A stretch of DNA of 64,000 nucleotides from Buxus sempervirens (GCA_947561395.2 OX387185.1:38606213-38670212); one strand, 5' to 3'; shown: positions 21,491-34,194, numbered from the stretch's first letter. The notes: generated by a model from the sequence alone, not told the origin. Translations and numbers: made by a program.

Positions 21491-24400
21491 TCAAGGAAAA
21501 TACCTTTTTACTGCATCAGAGTTAATCAGTTCAGGAAAATCTGTCCCATCCATTTCTGTCAAGATGAGTGCACCCCCTGACAGGACCTTCTTGATGACAT
21601 ACGGCCCTTCCCAATTCGGCTTGAACTTACCACGAGGATCTTCCAAAAATGGTAGAATTTTCTTTAGAACTAGGTTTCCTTCTTGGAAAGTTCTGGGCCT
21701 CACTTTCTTATTGTAGGCTCGGGCCATTCTTCGTTGGTACAACTAGCCATGACATAGCGCTTTCAATCGCTTCTCTTCTATTAGGTTGAGTTGATCACTT
21801 CTTGACTATATCCATTCAGCTTCTTCCAATTCAGCCTCCATGAGCACTCTGAGTGATGGGATTTCTACTTCCACTGGCAAGACTGCTTCCATTCCATAGA
21901 GTAAGGAATACGGGGTTGCCCCAGTCGAAGTTCGGATTGAGGTTCTGTAGGCATGCAGAGCAAGTGGCAGCATTTCGTGCCAATCCTTGTAACTCACTAC
22001 CATTTTCTGTATGATTTTCTTTATGTTCTTTTTTGCTGCTTCCACTGCCCCATTCATCTTTGGCCTGTACGGAGCTGACTTGTGGTGGGTGATCTGAAAC
22101 TGCTCACACATCTTCTTCATGTCTTTGTTCTTAATATTTGAAGCGTTGTCTGATACTATGGCACTTGGCAGTCCATAGTGACAAATAATATTGTGCTTCA
22201 AAAACTTAATAACATGGTTGCTCGTGATATTCGCATATGAGGCTGCTTCCACCCACTTAGTGAAATAATCAATTGCTACCAAGATAAATCTGTGCCCGTT
22301 CGATGCCTTAGGTGAAATCATGCCAATGACGTCTATGCCCCACATGGAAAAGGGCCATGGGAATGTCATGTTGTGCAACTCACTTGGGGGTGCATGCTTA
22401 TTATCTGCATATATCTGACATTGGTGACACCTCCTGACATGTATACAGCAATCATGCTCCATGGTCGACCAGTAGTATCCCAACCGTAGGATCTTCTTTG
22501 CCAGCATGTGTCCGTTCATATGGGGTCCGCAGACTCCTCCATGTACAGTCTCGATTAACCTTTCTGACTCAGCCTTAGCAACACACCTGAGCAGAATGTC
22601 ATTATGTGATCTCTTGTACAAGTGTCCACCACTTAGCAGGAATTGACCAACTAATCTCTGTATTGTCCTTTTCTCAGTAGAAGTGGCATTTTCTGGCAAA
22701 CTCCGATTGTTCAAGAAATTTTTAATGTCTTGAAACCATGGTGTTTCCTCTTCTGGTGTTCCCTCCAGAACGAGACAATAAGCTGGTTCATCCCTGACCT
22801 CAATTTCCAGTGGTTTGATGTCTACCCCTTCTGGTATGCTAACCATGGAAGCTAATGTTGCTAGAGCGTCCGCGAACTGATTCTTGGCCCTTGGCATATA
22901 GTTAAAGGAAATTCGAGTAAAATTTGTGCTTATTTCTTCCAAATACTGGTGATAGGGGACCAATTTGTGATCCTTGGTTTTCCATTCACCAGTTGTTTGG
23001 AAGATGATAAGACTCGAATCTCCGTATACGTCAGGTTCCTCCACTTCATGATCTATGGCGGCCTGCAACCCAATTATACATGCTTCATATTCTGCAATAT
23101 TATTGGTGCACTGGAATCTTAGCTTCACTGCGATTGGGATATGGGACCCATCTGGCTTGACCAAAACTGCCCTTATTCCATTTCCGTTCATGTTGGCGGC
23201 CCCATCGAAGAACATCTGCCAAGAGCTCTCACTTTCCTCCTCTTTAGTAAACAGAATTGCCTCATCTGGAAAGTTGGTCTTCAGAGGTTGGTATTCTGGC
23301 AAAGGATGTGCAGCCAGGTGATCAGCAATGGCCTGACCCTTGATCGCCTTCTGGGTGATGTATGTGAGGTCAAACTCGGACAGTAGTAGTTGCCACTTTG
23401 CTGTTCTGCCCATCAGTGTCGGTTTCTCAAATAAATATTTCAGGGGGTCCATCCGGGATATCAATAATGTGGAGTGACTAAGGAAGTAATGCCTTAGCCT
23501 CTGAGTTGCCTACACTAGAGCACAACAAGTCTTTTCCAATGGTGAGTACTTGGCCTCATATTCTGTGAATTTTTTACTCAGATAGTAAATTGCCCTTTCT
23601 TTTCTACCCGTCTCATCATGCTGCCCCAAGACACATCCCATCGATGTTTCCAACACTGACAAGTACAGGATCAGCGGTCTTCCTGGAGTTGGTGGCACTA
23701 GCACAGGTGGATTCAGCAAATATCTCTTTATCGTATCAAATGCCTGCTGACAATCCTCATTCCAGACCGTCGGGTTATCCTTCCTCAGAAGTTTGAAAAT
23801 AGGTTCACAGATTGCAGTGAGTTGTGCTATGAACCGGCTTATGTACTGAATTCTTCCAAGAAAGCCCCTGACCTCCTTCTCTGTTCTGGGTGATGGCATT
23901 TCAATTATGGCCTTGGCTTTAGCCGGGTCAATTTCAATTCCTCTTCTGCTCACTATAAATCCCAGCAACTTCCCTGATGTAGCCCCAAAGACGCATTTAG
24001 CCGGGTTAAGCCGTAGACTGTATTTCATGAGTCGATCAAACACTTTCTTCAGATTGATCAAGTGGTCCTCCTATTTGCATGATTTGGCAATCATATCGTC
24101 CACGTAGACCTCCATCTCCTTATGGATCATGTCATGGAATAGTGCTGTCATGGCCCGCTGGTACGTTGCCCCAGCGTTTTTAAGCCCAAATGGCATGACT
24201 GTGTAATGGAAGGTGCCCCAAAGTGTGATAAACGCTGTTTTCTCTTGATCTTCCTTAGCCATTTTGATCTGATTGTATCCCGAGAAACCATCCATGAACG
24301 AAAATTGGCTATGTACCGCAGTATTATCGACCAGAATGTCGATGTGTAGAAGTGGAAAATCATCCTTTGGGCTTGCCTTGTTCAGATCTCTGTAGTCTAC

Positions 24401-25269
24401 GCACATTCTGACTTTCCCGTCCTTCTTTGGTACCGGCACTATGTTTGCAAGCCACTCGGGGTATGTGGAGACTGCCAGAAATCCCGCTTGGAATTGTTTG
24501 ACCACTTCGTCCCTGACCTTCAAGGTCCATTCAGGTTTCAATCTTCTCAGCTTCTGCTTAATTGGCTTAACCCCTGGCAAAATTGGCAACTTGTGCACCA
24601 CCATGCCAGTGTCCAACCCCGGCATGTCCTGATATGACCAGGCGAACACGTCCTTATAATCTGCCAAAAACTGTGTCATTTCATTTTGCTGTACATCAGA
24701 TAAGCAGGCCCCAATTTTGACTATTTTTGGGTCATCTTCGGTCCCAAGGTTTATTGATATGGTCTCCTCAATATTAGGTTGGACCCCCTTTTCATGACGT
24801 TCCAATTGATATTCAATTTCTTTTGGAACGTCTTCTTCTACGACCTCGGTCTCTTCTTCGATCCCCATGAGATCAAAGTCGAGCTCGAAGTTGAAGTCAT
24901 ATTCAACCTGGTCCGATTCAGTTTGCTTATATGGTTCATAAGTGGTTTGGACCTTTTTGAAAAAATTAAATTTTCTAGAAAAAATAGAAAAATCTTTTTG
25001 GGTTTTTCGTGAGCCTTCTAAACATAATTCCCCTGAAGACGAAGGCTCATTAGGACCTTCAGGGAAATGGCATTCCACTATTGGAGTTTTGTTTTGGAAG
25101 CCACGTCAGTTTGCCAAACAAACGCTGCTTCAAAGGTAAGGGGAGTTTCCTCCCAATTGTTCAGTACAAAATTTTGGGGAGCAGGGGATATTGTGCAAAC
25201 CTGCTCCTCACACCCAGAATCCGATGCCATCATCACCAGGTGGGTACTGCCCTTTTCTGTTACGGAGCC
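21491..25269 (-). pseudogene. pol of Tat element A: RT, RNase H, second RNase H, integrase
   Basis: One minus-strand frame from about 25078 to 21491. Reverse transcriptase spans roughly 24670-23900, with VDYRDLNKASPKDDFPL and the intact catalytic YVDD (24090s). RNase H follows (24000s-23460). A second, archaeal-type RNase H (about 23280-22870) keeps its acidic residues (FFDGAANMNG, NNIAEYEA, VYGDSSLI, NQFADALATL), a marker of the Tat lineage. Integrase (about 22680-21500) has the zinc-binding CHQCQ, catalytic Asp in WGIDVIGM and VSDNASN, and Glu in NGAVEAAKKNIKK. In-frame TAGs at 24071-24073, 23510-23512, 21806-21808 and 21743-21745, plus a frameshift near 25075, inactivate it. All active-site residues I could place are intact, so decay is recent relative to divergence. 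Solo LTR D separates it from protease. Confidence 0.93.
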
Positions 25270-26003
25270 TGTGCGCACCTAAAATTGGATCCTAGATCGC
25301 ACACCGGGCGCACGTTTGTGCGTGCCACGGGATATTTTGAGTCGCCACTGCCTGAGAGTGCAGGCAGACACGGTTTTGTCCTAATCGGGTCTAAGTCTGG
25401 TCTACAGCTTTTTCAGAGTTCTAGCTAAGTCCTCGGTTACGGTCCGGGGAAGTCCTAAAGACACCCCGGTCCGCCCCGTCGGTCTGACGGGTCCCTCGGG
25501 TCTCCCTGGTTTTTGAGTCAATTTCACCCTTTTCCTAGACCAGCATGCTGCCTTGTTAGGTCTGGCGGGGCCCTCTGAAGGTGTGGGTCCCTTTTAGTTT
25601 GGTTTTATCTTTTTATTTAATGGAGTGGGTCGGACCCAGGTCCCGTTGGAAGACCCGCGGGTTGCCACGGTTGGGCTTGGGGCCCAGTTAGGTTATTGGG
25701 TAACCCATTTGGTTATTTATTTAAACTATTTACACATGCAATGGGCTTAGTGAGCTTGGATTTGGCCCATTAGCCAAGGGTCAAGGGGCCTGGGCCTGTT
25801 CATTGAAAACAGGCCTGGTATAGGCCAGTATAAGGTGGGCCCCACAAGTGGGCTCAAGGTGCCTTTGTGGGTCCATTTGGGCCCACGGTCCAAAGATGGG
25901 CTTAAGATATCCCAAATTGCTTAAGGGACTGGTTCAGGCCGGTTCAGGTCGGATCAGGTTCAACCGGGCCGGGAAATTATGTTTTTTAGTTATATTTACA
26001 ACT

Positions 26004-26107
26004 GCCCGTATTTTCTATACGGTCCACCCTTGCCCGTGAACGAAATCCGGTTTGGCTCGCCCGTGAAGCAAACACGGTCCTGCCCGGACCGTTCTGAGTT
26101 TACGGGC
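26004..26107. repeat. Inner palindrome cluster of solo LTR D
   Basis: Motifs of the type CCCGTA/TACGGG and CGGTCC/GGACCG alternate in both orientations (GCCCGTATTTTCTATACGG, GCCCGTGAA, AACACGG, TTTACGGGC). The cluster lies on the R-U5 side of D's TATA box, unlike the main array at 26907-27120, so D carries two clusters. Confidence 0.7.
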
Positions 26108-26906
26108 ACATCCAGTTTTGCATTTTTGGTGCCGGCTCATCTTGGGATTACTCCGGCGACCTTCTCATGTGTTCCAGCAGCTTCAACTGGGATTCCAGAT
26201 TCTTCAAATGCTACATTCCCTTCATTTGGCCTAAAAGGCTATTCTCTTCTTCTTCCTTTTGATTTTCTTGAAGCAATAAAACCTCCTCTTTGATTATTTG
26301 TAGCCGAATTCCAGAATGGGAAAAGGGGAGTTTACAGGGAATTAGGGAACCTCAAAGGAGTCAAATTCTGCCTTTCCAAAGAACCAAGAAAGATTACTAA
26401 ATTAGTTAATTAAGATGTCCTTAAGGCATTTTCTTTCCCCTTTTTTTTATCATGACCATCTCCCTGAAATTAACCTTTCATGACTTTCAAAAAACAGCAG
26501 TTGGATTAGTGGTAACAAGAACAAAATATAGAAAAGAAACCAGAAGAGATATTGAAATTGATAATATTATGTTATAAAGCTTAACATACTTACAATATGA
26601 TTACTTTCTGGTTATGGTTCCTCCGAGTAAATTGGGCAGCGCTTCCGTGTCCTCCGTGATTTCTTAGAAGGGTTTTGGTAGAGGTTTGGTAGGTTCTTGA
26701 TGCTCAAAGGATGAAAAAAGAAGAGTGTAGATGAAATTTGGGCAGTATAAGGGTACTTTGGTCATTAGGGATTTTGGGTATTGGGAGAGACAGAGTTTGG
26801 ACAGATCTTGGACGTGGAAATGCTGGGGGAGAAGGAGGACAGGGCCAAAGGAGAAGGCTTGTTGAAATGAGGGGGGGCCTCTCTATTTATAGGCAAAAAG
26901 GGGCGT

Positions 26907-27120
26907 GCCCGTATTTTAAGTACGGGCATGCCTTGCTCGTACTTGAAGTACGGGCGTGCCTTGCCCGTAATTCAAATACGGGCAAAAAACGCACATTTCC
27001 AAAACTCGTGAAATCGGTCGTATGGGACGCGTGTCCCGCCGTACAGTGACGCGTGTCTTCTTCCAAAAGCTTGCCCGTATTTGAAATACGGGCATGCGCT
27101 GCCCGTAATTGAAATACGAT
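26907..27120. repeat. U3 palindrome array (GCCCGTA...TACGGGC) of solo LTR D
   Basis: At least five hairpins such as GCCCGTATTTTAAGTACGGGC in pattern, including GCCCGTA-ATTCAAA-TACGGGC and GCCCGTA-TTTGAAA-TACGGGC, are spaced by short non-palindromic links. The array lies directly upstream of D's TATA box in LTR orientation. Confidence 0.85.
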
Positions 27121-27676
27121 CCAGCACGTTTTTAAAATGTCTGGATTTCAAACCTTTATTCAATTGGGTTTTTTGCAAGATTTTCATTTGATTTTTCCGA
27201 TTATTTTATTAAAAAGTGAGATTCTCTTTATTAAAATATTAATAAACACATTTATCTTATTTATTTTATTGGTTTATTCCATTTTTTGTTGCCTTTTTGC
27301 CACATGGGCAGTTTTTCTGAAACTTCAACTGCTCATAACTTCTTCATCCGGTGTCCGATTTCGGCAAACTTAGTGTCGTTGGAACCGGCTCGGAACCACC
27401 TATCCATTGGAATCAAGTTTGGCAGTTGAATTGGGGTCAAGCAGAAAGTCAACGTTTTGCCCCCTAAAAGTTTGACCGGCTCATAACTTCCTCATCTGGA
27501 CTTCGATTCCAGCAAACTTGATTGCGTTGGAACCGTGTCGAAATGCTCTTTTCAACGAGATGAAGTTTGATGGCCAAATTTACTTGAATCAAAAAGTCAA
27601 TTTTTTTACCCCCTCAAGGTTTGACTTTTCATTTTTCTTTATTTTTGGGGTGCAAAAATCAGGTGTCTACAGGGCC

Positions 27677-30600
27677 CAGTCCAGATATAACCTCATCCGG
27701 AATTTTTACTGCTACCCAATCAATAAAAGGCAGGTCCATGTCTGCTCCTGTCTTATCACCTTCTGTCATGGTAAAGAAAGCCCCAACATCTTCAGAGAAG
27801 TCCACCTGCTGCTCAGGCTGTGGCCCAGGCCCATTTGCTGTTTCCAGTATAAAAGATGGGTTGTATGGTTGCAGGGTTGGAACAGAAGGCCTTTGATAAG
27901 GATTGACATTTCGGTAAGGAGGCTTGGATTGGCCCATGAACGGAGATTGTTGGATTATGCAAGAGGGTCTTGGAAAATTCTCCCTTAGATGAGGAAGTTT
28001 TCCTTTGCTTCTTTTCTCTCCTTCTTCATACTTCATCCTCCTCCAGCCTCGGGGTTTAAACCCTAGTCCCACCTTAGGAACCAGTTTCTTGGCCCTGATG
28101 GGCTCCACCATTCCTTGCAAATTGATTCCCAGGCCTTTCCCTGGGTGAAAGTGGTATTTTTCCATCACTTTCTTCACCATGTTATCTGTAGTAGTCCCCT
28201 TTCTTTTTCTTTCTCACATCTCCCAGGTATGTAATTGACCGCCTCAAATTGAAATGAGTGAAATGCAATCTTGTCAACAGTCAAGTCCACATTTATCAAG
28301 GGTACGTCAGGTGACACAATGGGAGGCACCAAATTCTCAGCTAGGACTGTTATCACCATTTGCCCTCTTATGTATTTCACCCTTTGGTGGAGCGTGGATG
28401 GTATTGCCCTAGCTGAGTGTATCCACGGCCTCCCTAGGAGCAGATTGAAGGCCGCGGGTATATCCATCACCTCAAATGTGATGTTGAAGATATTCGGCCC
28501 AATTGTAACCGGCAGTTCAATCTCCCCTAGGGAGTGGGTCTTGGAGCTATTAAAAGCCCTCACTATCCTCCCATTTTGTTTGATCTTTGACTGGTCCAGA
28601 CCCAGCTTGACAAAAGTGATTAACGGGCAGACGTTTAACGCCGACCCGTTGTCAATTAAAACCCGTGCCACCATGCAGCCCTTACAAAGCACTGTGATGT
28701 GCAAAGGGTCAACGTGATAGCACCCACCTGGGCTGATCTCACCATCAAAGAAACTTATCACATTATGTGACAAGATTTGACCAACCATTTTGCCAAGCTG
28801 GTCTGGATCAATGGTCTGGGATACGTGTGCACTCTGTAGCACCCTTAACAATGCGTCCCTGTGCTTTTCAGAATTTAGCAAAAGGCCCAATATTGAAATC
28901 TGGGCCGGGACCTTGTTTAGCTGATCCACAAGATTGAATTCACTTTTCTTAATTATTTTTATGAGGTCTACTGCCTCATTTTCTGCACCCTGGGGGGTGT
29001 CTTCTCCTATTTTTGTCTTTCCTTTTTGTTTTATTTTTTCTTCATTTTCTTTTTTCTCTTTCTCTGCCTCTGTCTCCTTTTCTTTCTCCCCACCCCCTGC
29101 ACATCTCCCCGACCTCGTCATGAGGTTCACCTCCTCTTGGTTGTGGTCCCTGACCATCGGAACCGTAGCCGTGATTCCCTCGCTGTAATTCCATGGTACA
29201 GCAGCCTTAGAATAGGCTAATTTAGGGACGTTAACCACCAACGGCTGGAGTTTGGATCGGGATGTATGGGCCGATTTAGGGATACTGTGGGATGGCTGAA
29301 AATTTACAACCAAGGGTTGGAGTTTGAATTTTGTGGGGACAGAAGAGGTGATGGAAGCAGTGGTGGGGTCAAGGTTGATGACCAATGGAGCCTTTGATGG
29401 CTTGAATGGTGTACAAGTGGGTAGACTGCAATTAAAGACCAATGGAGGCCTTACAGTGTTTATTTGGGCCATGAGGGAGGAAACCCGGTTCAAAGAGGAA
29501 CTGATGTCCTCAGCACCATGATTATTTTTCTGGGAAACCATATTGACCTCCTCCTCTTCCTTCTCTTGAAAAAAATGGACCTTGACCGTGGTCCCTACGG
29601 GAGCTATGAGTTGAGATGGGTCAAAGGCCCTTCTTGTGGTGGATATGGCAGTGATAGAGTTGGATGGGCCTGCCCCATTGTGGTATGGCAGAGGGTTCTG
29701 CCCAATGTCATTTCCTGATGTGGAAGGTGCAGCAGTATTGAAAACCAGGGCCTTCTGGTCCAACAGGTCCTAGACCGCGTGCTTCAGAACCCAGCAAGCA
29801 TCTGAGGAGTGCCCTGGTGCACCCATGTGGAAGTCACAGGTGACTGCCGGATCGAAATTCCTCCCCTTTGTGGCATTTGGGCTTGGCTCCTTCAAAGTCA
29901 CATATTCCCCTTTCAACAGGGTTGGCAGTAGTTGGGAAAGAGATACTGGAAGGGGAGTAAAGACTCGGTTCCTCCTTGCCGCCAACCAGGCCTCCCTCTC
30001 TTCCTTGGTAAAAGTCCTCCTTGGGTTGGCAGGCACGGAAGGGGAGAAATTGACATTGTGCGGGGTCTGATAAATGTGTTGGGCCTGTTGGGTCTGCTGG
30101 GGTGCAGAGATGTTTACATGGAGCGGTTTCTTAGCTGGAGGAGCCTGGACCAGGTTTACCTCTCCTTCTTTTCTGGTTCCGTTCTTTTTGAATCCGGCCC
30201 CCTTCTTCTGTGCCAGGGAAGCAGCGGAATCAGATTGCCCGGTCAAAGTAGAATAGTCGATGAGCCTTCCTGACTTGATCCCTTCCTCGATCCGGTCCGC
30301 CACCTGGACCAGGGCTGCAAAATTGGTGGTGATCTGCCCCACCAAATGGTTGTAGAAGGGCTGCCCCAATGTGCCCATAAATGTTAAGATCATTTCAGGC
30401 TCCAGCATAGGCAGCCTGACCTGGGAGGCGGCCTCTCTCCACCTCTTGGCGTACTGCCTTACTGACTCATCTTTCCCCTTGCTCATTCTCATCATGTCGT
30501 ACCGGTCTGGCACGATCTCAGCGTTGAACTTGTATTGATCTAAGAAGGCGTCAGCCAAGTCCTTCCACCTCCTGATCCTTCCATGGTCCACTGTGGCAAA

Positions 30601-31188
30601 CCACCTCAAAGTTGACCCTGTCAAACTCCTCTAGAAAAGTTGGATCAGTATGCCGTCATCCCGGCCAAATTGGCATAGGGCCCCGCAGTATAGTTTCAAG
30701 TGGCTCATAGGGCAGCCTGTGCCATCAAATTTGTCAAAGTCCGGACACTTGAACTTGGCCGGTAGACATACATCCGGGTACATGCAGAGATCATCGAAGG
30801 TGGTACCTCTGTAGCTGTTTCCCCCCTTCACCTCTTTCAGTTCTTCCTGGATTCTCTCGATCTTGTGCAGGAGTTTCCTTTCCATCTCTTCCCTGGCTTT
30901 TTCCTTTTCAATTTCTTTCTCAGATTTTCCAGTGTTTTCCCTGATCAGGATGGGCTCAGGGACCGGTTCAGAAATGGGCTCAGGCATGGGTTGAACCTGA
31001 GGCGGAATGTAGGCCTGAGGTGGTGGTGCCTGATGGGAAGTCGATGCTTGATTTTGGGCCTGGGCCTGTTGGGCTTGAGCCGCCAGTAAGCCCCCCAGCA
31101 TTTTGGCCAGACCGGCCACTTGCTCTTGCAGCTAAGCAAAGTCTTGAGCAGGTATAGTGGCCTGAGCTTGGTCCTCTTCAGTATTCAT
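27677..31188 (-). pseudogene. gag-protease of Tat element A
   Basis: The minus-strand start ATG at 31188 reads MNTEEDQAQATIPAQDFA. A coiled, Gln/Pro-rich N-terminus is followed by the retrotransposon gag domain about 30620-30300 (RWKDLADAFLDQYKFN, then SVRQYAKRWREAASQV). A zinc-knuckle-like CDFHMGAPGHSSDAC lies at about 29840-29790. A low-complexity Lys/Glu linker and an aspartic protease (about 28740-28330) with VLIDNGSALNVCP and LLGRPWIH follow. DNGS replaces the usual DTG/DSG, as known in this lineage. A frameshift near 28200 leads into a GKGLG-containing stretch (HFHPGKGLGINLQG) that ends at solo LTR D. Stops: TAG at 31132-31134, 30631-30633 and 29770-29772. It would make the RNA-packaging protein and the maturation protease, but cannot in this state. 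Confidence 0.9.
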
Positions 31189-31396
31189 GGCTCGGGCTTT
31201 GGATCTGGTCACGGGAGCAATGATGGCAAATATGTGTACCTGGATAAAGAAAAGCAAAGAAACATGTCAGCTTCCATTTAATCCTGAGTCACACCCTTAT
31301 AGATGTAGACAAGTAGGTCAGGTGAACACCAGTCCAGATTTTTGTTTGCTTTTTTTTCATTTTTTTATATTTTTTTTATTTTTTTATTTTTTGTGT

Positions 31397-32090
31397 GTTG
31401 GAATATTTTAGGGCTTCCAAAGGTTCCACAAATTTTTGATTTGATTGATAAAAATAACCAACCAACGGTTTCTTGGAATATTCTAGGGCTTCCAAGTGTC
31501 CCACAAATGTTTTGATTTGATTGATAAAAATAACCAACCAAAGGTTTCTTGGAATATTCTAGGGCTTCCAAGTGTCCCACAAATGTTTTGATTTGGTTGA
31601 TAAAAATAATCAACCAAAGGTTTCTTGCAATATTCTAGGGCTTCCACGTGTCCCACAAATGTTTTGATTTGGTTAATAAAAATAATCAACCAAAGGTTTC
31701 TTGCAATATTCTAGGGCTTCCAAGTGTCCCACAAATGTTTTGATTTGATTGATAAAAATAATCAACCAAAGGTTTGTTGGAATATTCTAGGGCTTCCAAG
31801 TGTCCCACAAATGTTTTGATTTGATTGATAAAAATAATCAACCAAAGGTTTCTTGGAATATTCTAGGGCTTCCAAGTGTCCCACAAATGTTTTGATTTGA
31901 TTGATAAAAATAACCAACCAAAGGTTTCTTGGAATATTCTAGGGCTTCCAAGTGTCATACAAATGTTTTGATTTGATTGATAAAAATAACCAACCAAAGG
32001 TTTCTTGGAATATTCTAGGGCTTCCAAGTGTCCCACAAATGTTTTGATTTGGTTGATAAAAATAACCAACCAAAGGTTTCTTTCTTTTTT
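31397..32090. repeat. 76-base tandem repeat in the leader of A, nine copies
   Basis: The phrase GGGCTTCCAA recurs with starts at 31411, 31486, 31562, 31638, 31714, 31790, 31866, 31942 and 32018. The spacing is 76 after one 75. Units are nearly identical except the first. Long minus-strand ORFs through it are an artefact, as 76 is not a multiple of three. It lies between the gag start and the primer site, a part of Tat elements known to be repeat-prone. Confidence 0.95.
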
Positions 32091-33434
32091 TTTTTCCTTG
32101 AAATTTGCTGAGTTTTCTTGGTTTTCAAGTTTAAGAGCTTGATTGAAACATGTTTGAATTGATATCAAAAAATATGACACCTTAGCTTGTTCTTTGAGTT
32201 TCAAAAATTAGGTTAAATCCTAAAAGAATATTATTTATTTATATATATTTTTTGCAACATTTTTATATTCTCTTTGGGGTGCCTAAGGATTATCCACAGT
32301 GTTTTAGGCATTTTATTCTGAAAATTTGGGCTGAAAAGCCAATTTGTGCATTTTTTGAATGTATCTGGCATAATATACCGGATAAGGCTATGGCTTACTG
32401 TATCGGATAAACGCATAGGTCTTTGTAACCGATAATGTATACTGGATATGAATAAACTTCTTCTTAACCGACCTGAGTTGCCGGTTAATGCCGAAATGGC
32501 CCTTTTTGACTCATTTTTTCACAAAATTGTGTTATTTTCATTCCCACTTGATGTTCACCTTGACTTGGCCTTTAAAACTTGCCCCAAATTGGGCTTTGAC
32601 ATCATTCCTGCCAGAATTCACAAATTCATGAGGGTATTTGTACCCTCCAAAGTTATGCACCAATTGTTGGACTTTGTACACTTGGTTGCCTCTTGCTTGG
32701 ACTTTGGGTAAGATGACCATTAAATTGAGTTGGAAACTCATCCTATGGGTTACACCAACCTTAGGTTATAAACATTTTTGGGAAAAATTTCATCCCAAGC
32801 ATATGGACACCATGGCTTTAAATTCACATAAAGATAAAAGAATACATGGCTTTTACCTCGCCACCTTGTGTTACCTTCAGTATGGTATTATACTTTGGCC
32901 TGTGAAACATGCAGACGGCTTTCCCACATTTACACCCAATTCCCCAAACGCAATTGTGTACTTTTAGCTGAAAACGTGTTTCTCCACCTTCAAGCGTATG
33001 GTTTTTGGGTTTTGGCTTAATTGGCAACTTAGAACTCAAGTCTAGTGATGCCTGGAATCGAATCATAGATCCCATTGTCATCACATCATTGACTCAAATT
33101 CTAAGGTGAATGTTTTCACTTTTGCTTTCCGAAGTCACGACCTCGGTGCGCCAAGCTACCCACATTCATGGTTCAACTTTCTATAGGTAATGGGTAGGCT
33201 GTGCAAAGTGTTTAAAGTGCTCAAGTGCATTTAAAATTGAGGTACATTCACAACGTCCCAGCCCCTTGCCACTCTTTTTCGTAGCCATGCATACCATTTC
33301 AAGCCAAGGCATATACAATTATCATATTGGAAGCAAAATACAAGCCAATCAAGATAGTAAACACCCAAACATGCTCATGACCAAAAATGACACCCAAATC
33401 ATGTTGTTATACAAACCAATTAAAACATGGAAGG
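32091..33434. other. Leader region of element A
   Basis: Non-coding DNA between the 76-base repeats and the ~149-base repeats. It holds the TATCCGG palindromes (separate entry). I recognise nothing else in it. Long leaders are usual in Tat/Ogre elements. Confidence 0.6.
32361..32490. repeat. Palindrome cluster in the leader of A
   Basis: Four decayed hairpins of the family in A's LTR: GTATCTGGCA...TACCGGATA, GTATCGGATA, TAACCGATAA...ATACTGGATA, and AACCGACCTGAGTTGCCGGTT. The last has the same CTGAGTT loop as the last hairpin of the LTR and antisense-promoter arrays, pointing to common descent. Confidence 0.75.
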
Positions 33435-33965
33435 CATGCTTGAAACCCCAAAAGTATTACCCCAAATTTCCAGATTTTCATGCTTTTTCTTATGCTCAAA
33501 GTGTACCATTTCTACCCAAATTGAGGCCTAAAAATTCAGCACTACTTGACATGATATAAGAGAGGTTTTGATGGTTGAAACATGCTCGAAAACCCCCAAA
33601 ATATACAATAAAATTTCCAGATTTTATGTTCTTCATTTTTATGCTCAAGTGACATTGCTTTATGCCCAAATCCAAGCCTAAAAATACAGCACCTAAATGC
33701 ATTGCCCAAGAGGTGTTTTGTTTGAGAAAAACATGCTTGAAAAAGCCCAAAATTATCTACTGAATTTCCAGATTTCGTATTCTTCATCTTTGGTGCTCAA
33801 CATGCTTTATTCATACCCAAATCAAAGCCTAGAAATTCAATAACTAAAATATGGCACAAGAAAGGTTTGAATTGGGGAGAACATGCTTGGAAACCCAAAA
33901 AAAATGCCCGTTGAGTTTACTGAATTTATGCACTTCATTTTCATGCTCAAAACATGGCACTAAAA
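33435..33965. repeat. Degenerate ~149-base tandem repeat in the leader of A
   Basis: CATGCTTGAAA-type phrases start at 33435, 33581, 33732 and 33882 (spacing 146, 151, 150). Each is followed by AATTTCCAGATTT, TTCATTTT...ATGCTCAA and AAGCCTAAAAAT phrases. The four copies are well diverged, so this expansion is older than the 76-base one. Confidence 0.75.
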
Positions 33966-34194
33966 CCTCCCAAAACAAGGTATAAAAATATAACAAGTAG
34001 GCATGCACAACAAGATAAAACCATAATCATGATCCTAGGCGTAATCCAACAATATACACATGCCTTTATCCATGTAAATTTCAAAGCATCCCAATCAGAT
34101 TTCAAAATACAATAATATGCACAAATAAAATAAGCAAAATAGCAAGCAAATAAAAAGCATGAACAAATACACAAAAATGGCTTAAATCCACAAG

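Larger units (their letters stand above)
25270..27671 (-). mobile_element. Solo LTR D (Tat lineage) inserted between protease and RT of A
   Basis: The insertion is 2402 bases, TGTGCGCACC to GGTGTCTACA on the + strand, flanked by GAGCC (25265-25269) and GGGCC (27672-27676), a 5-base duplication with one change. The gag-pol reading resumes on each side. It has a minus-strand TATA box (26884-26892) and GCCCGTA...TACGGGC palindromes. It lacks primer site, polypurine tract and genes. Its body is GC-richer than the other Tat LTRs and related to the fragment at 9430-10221. Confidence 0.85.

Noticed and set aside
31365..32204. Minus-strand ORFs with a repeated WLFLSIKSK-type peptide
   Set aside because: They arise from the 76-base tandem repeat, whose length is not a multiple of three; each ORF covers only a few units.
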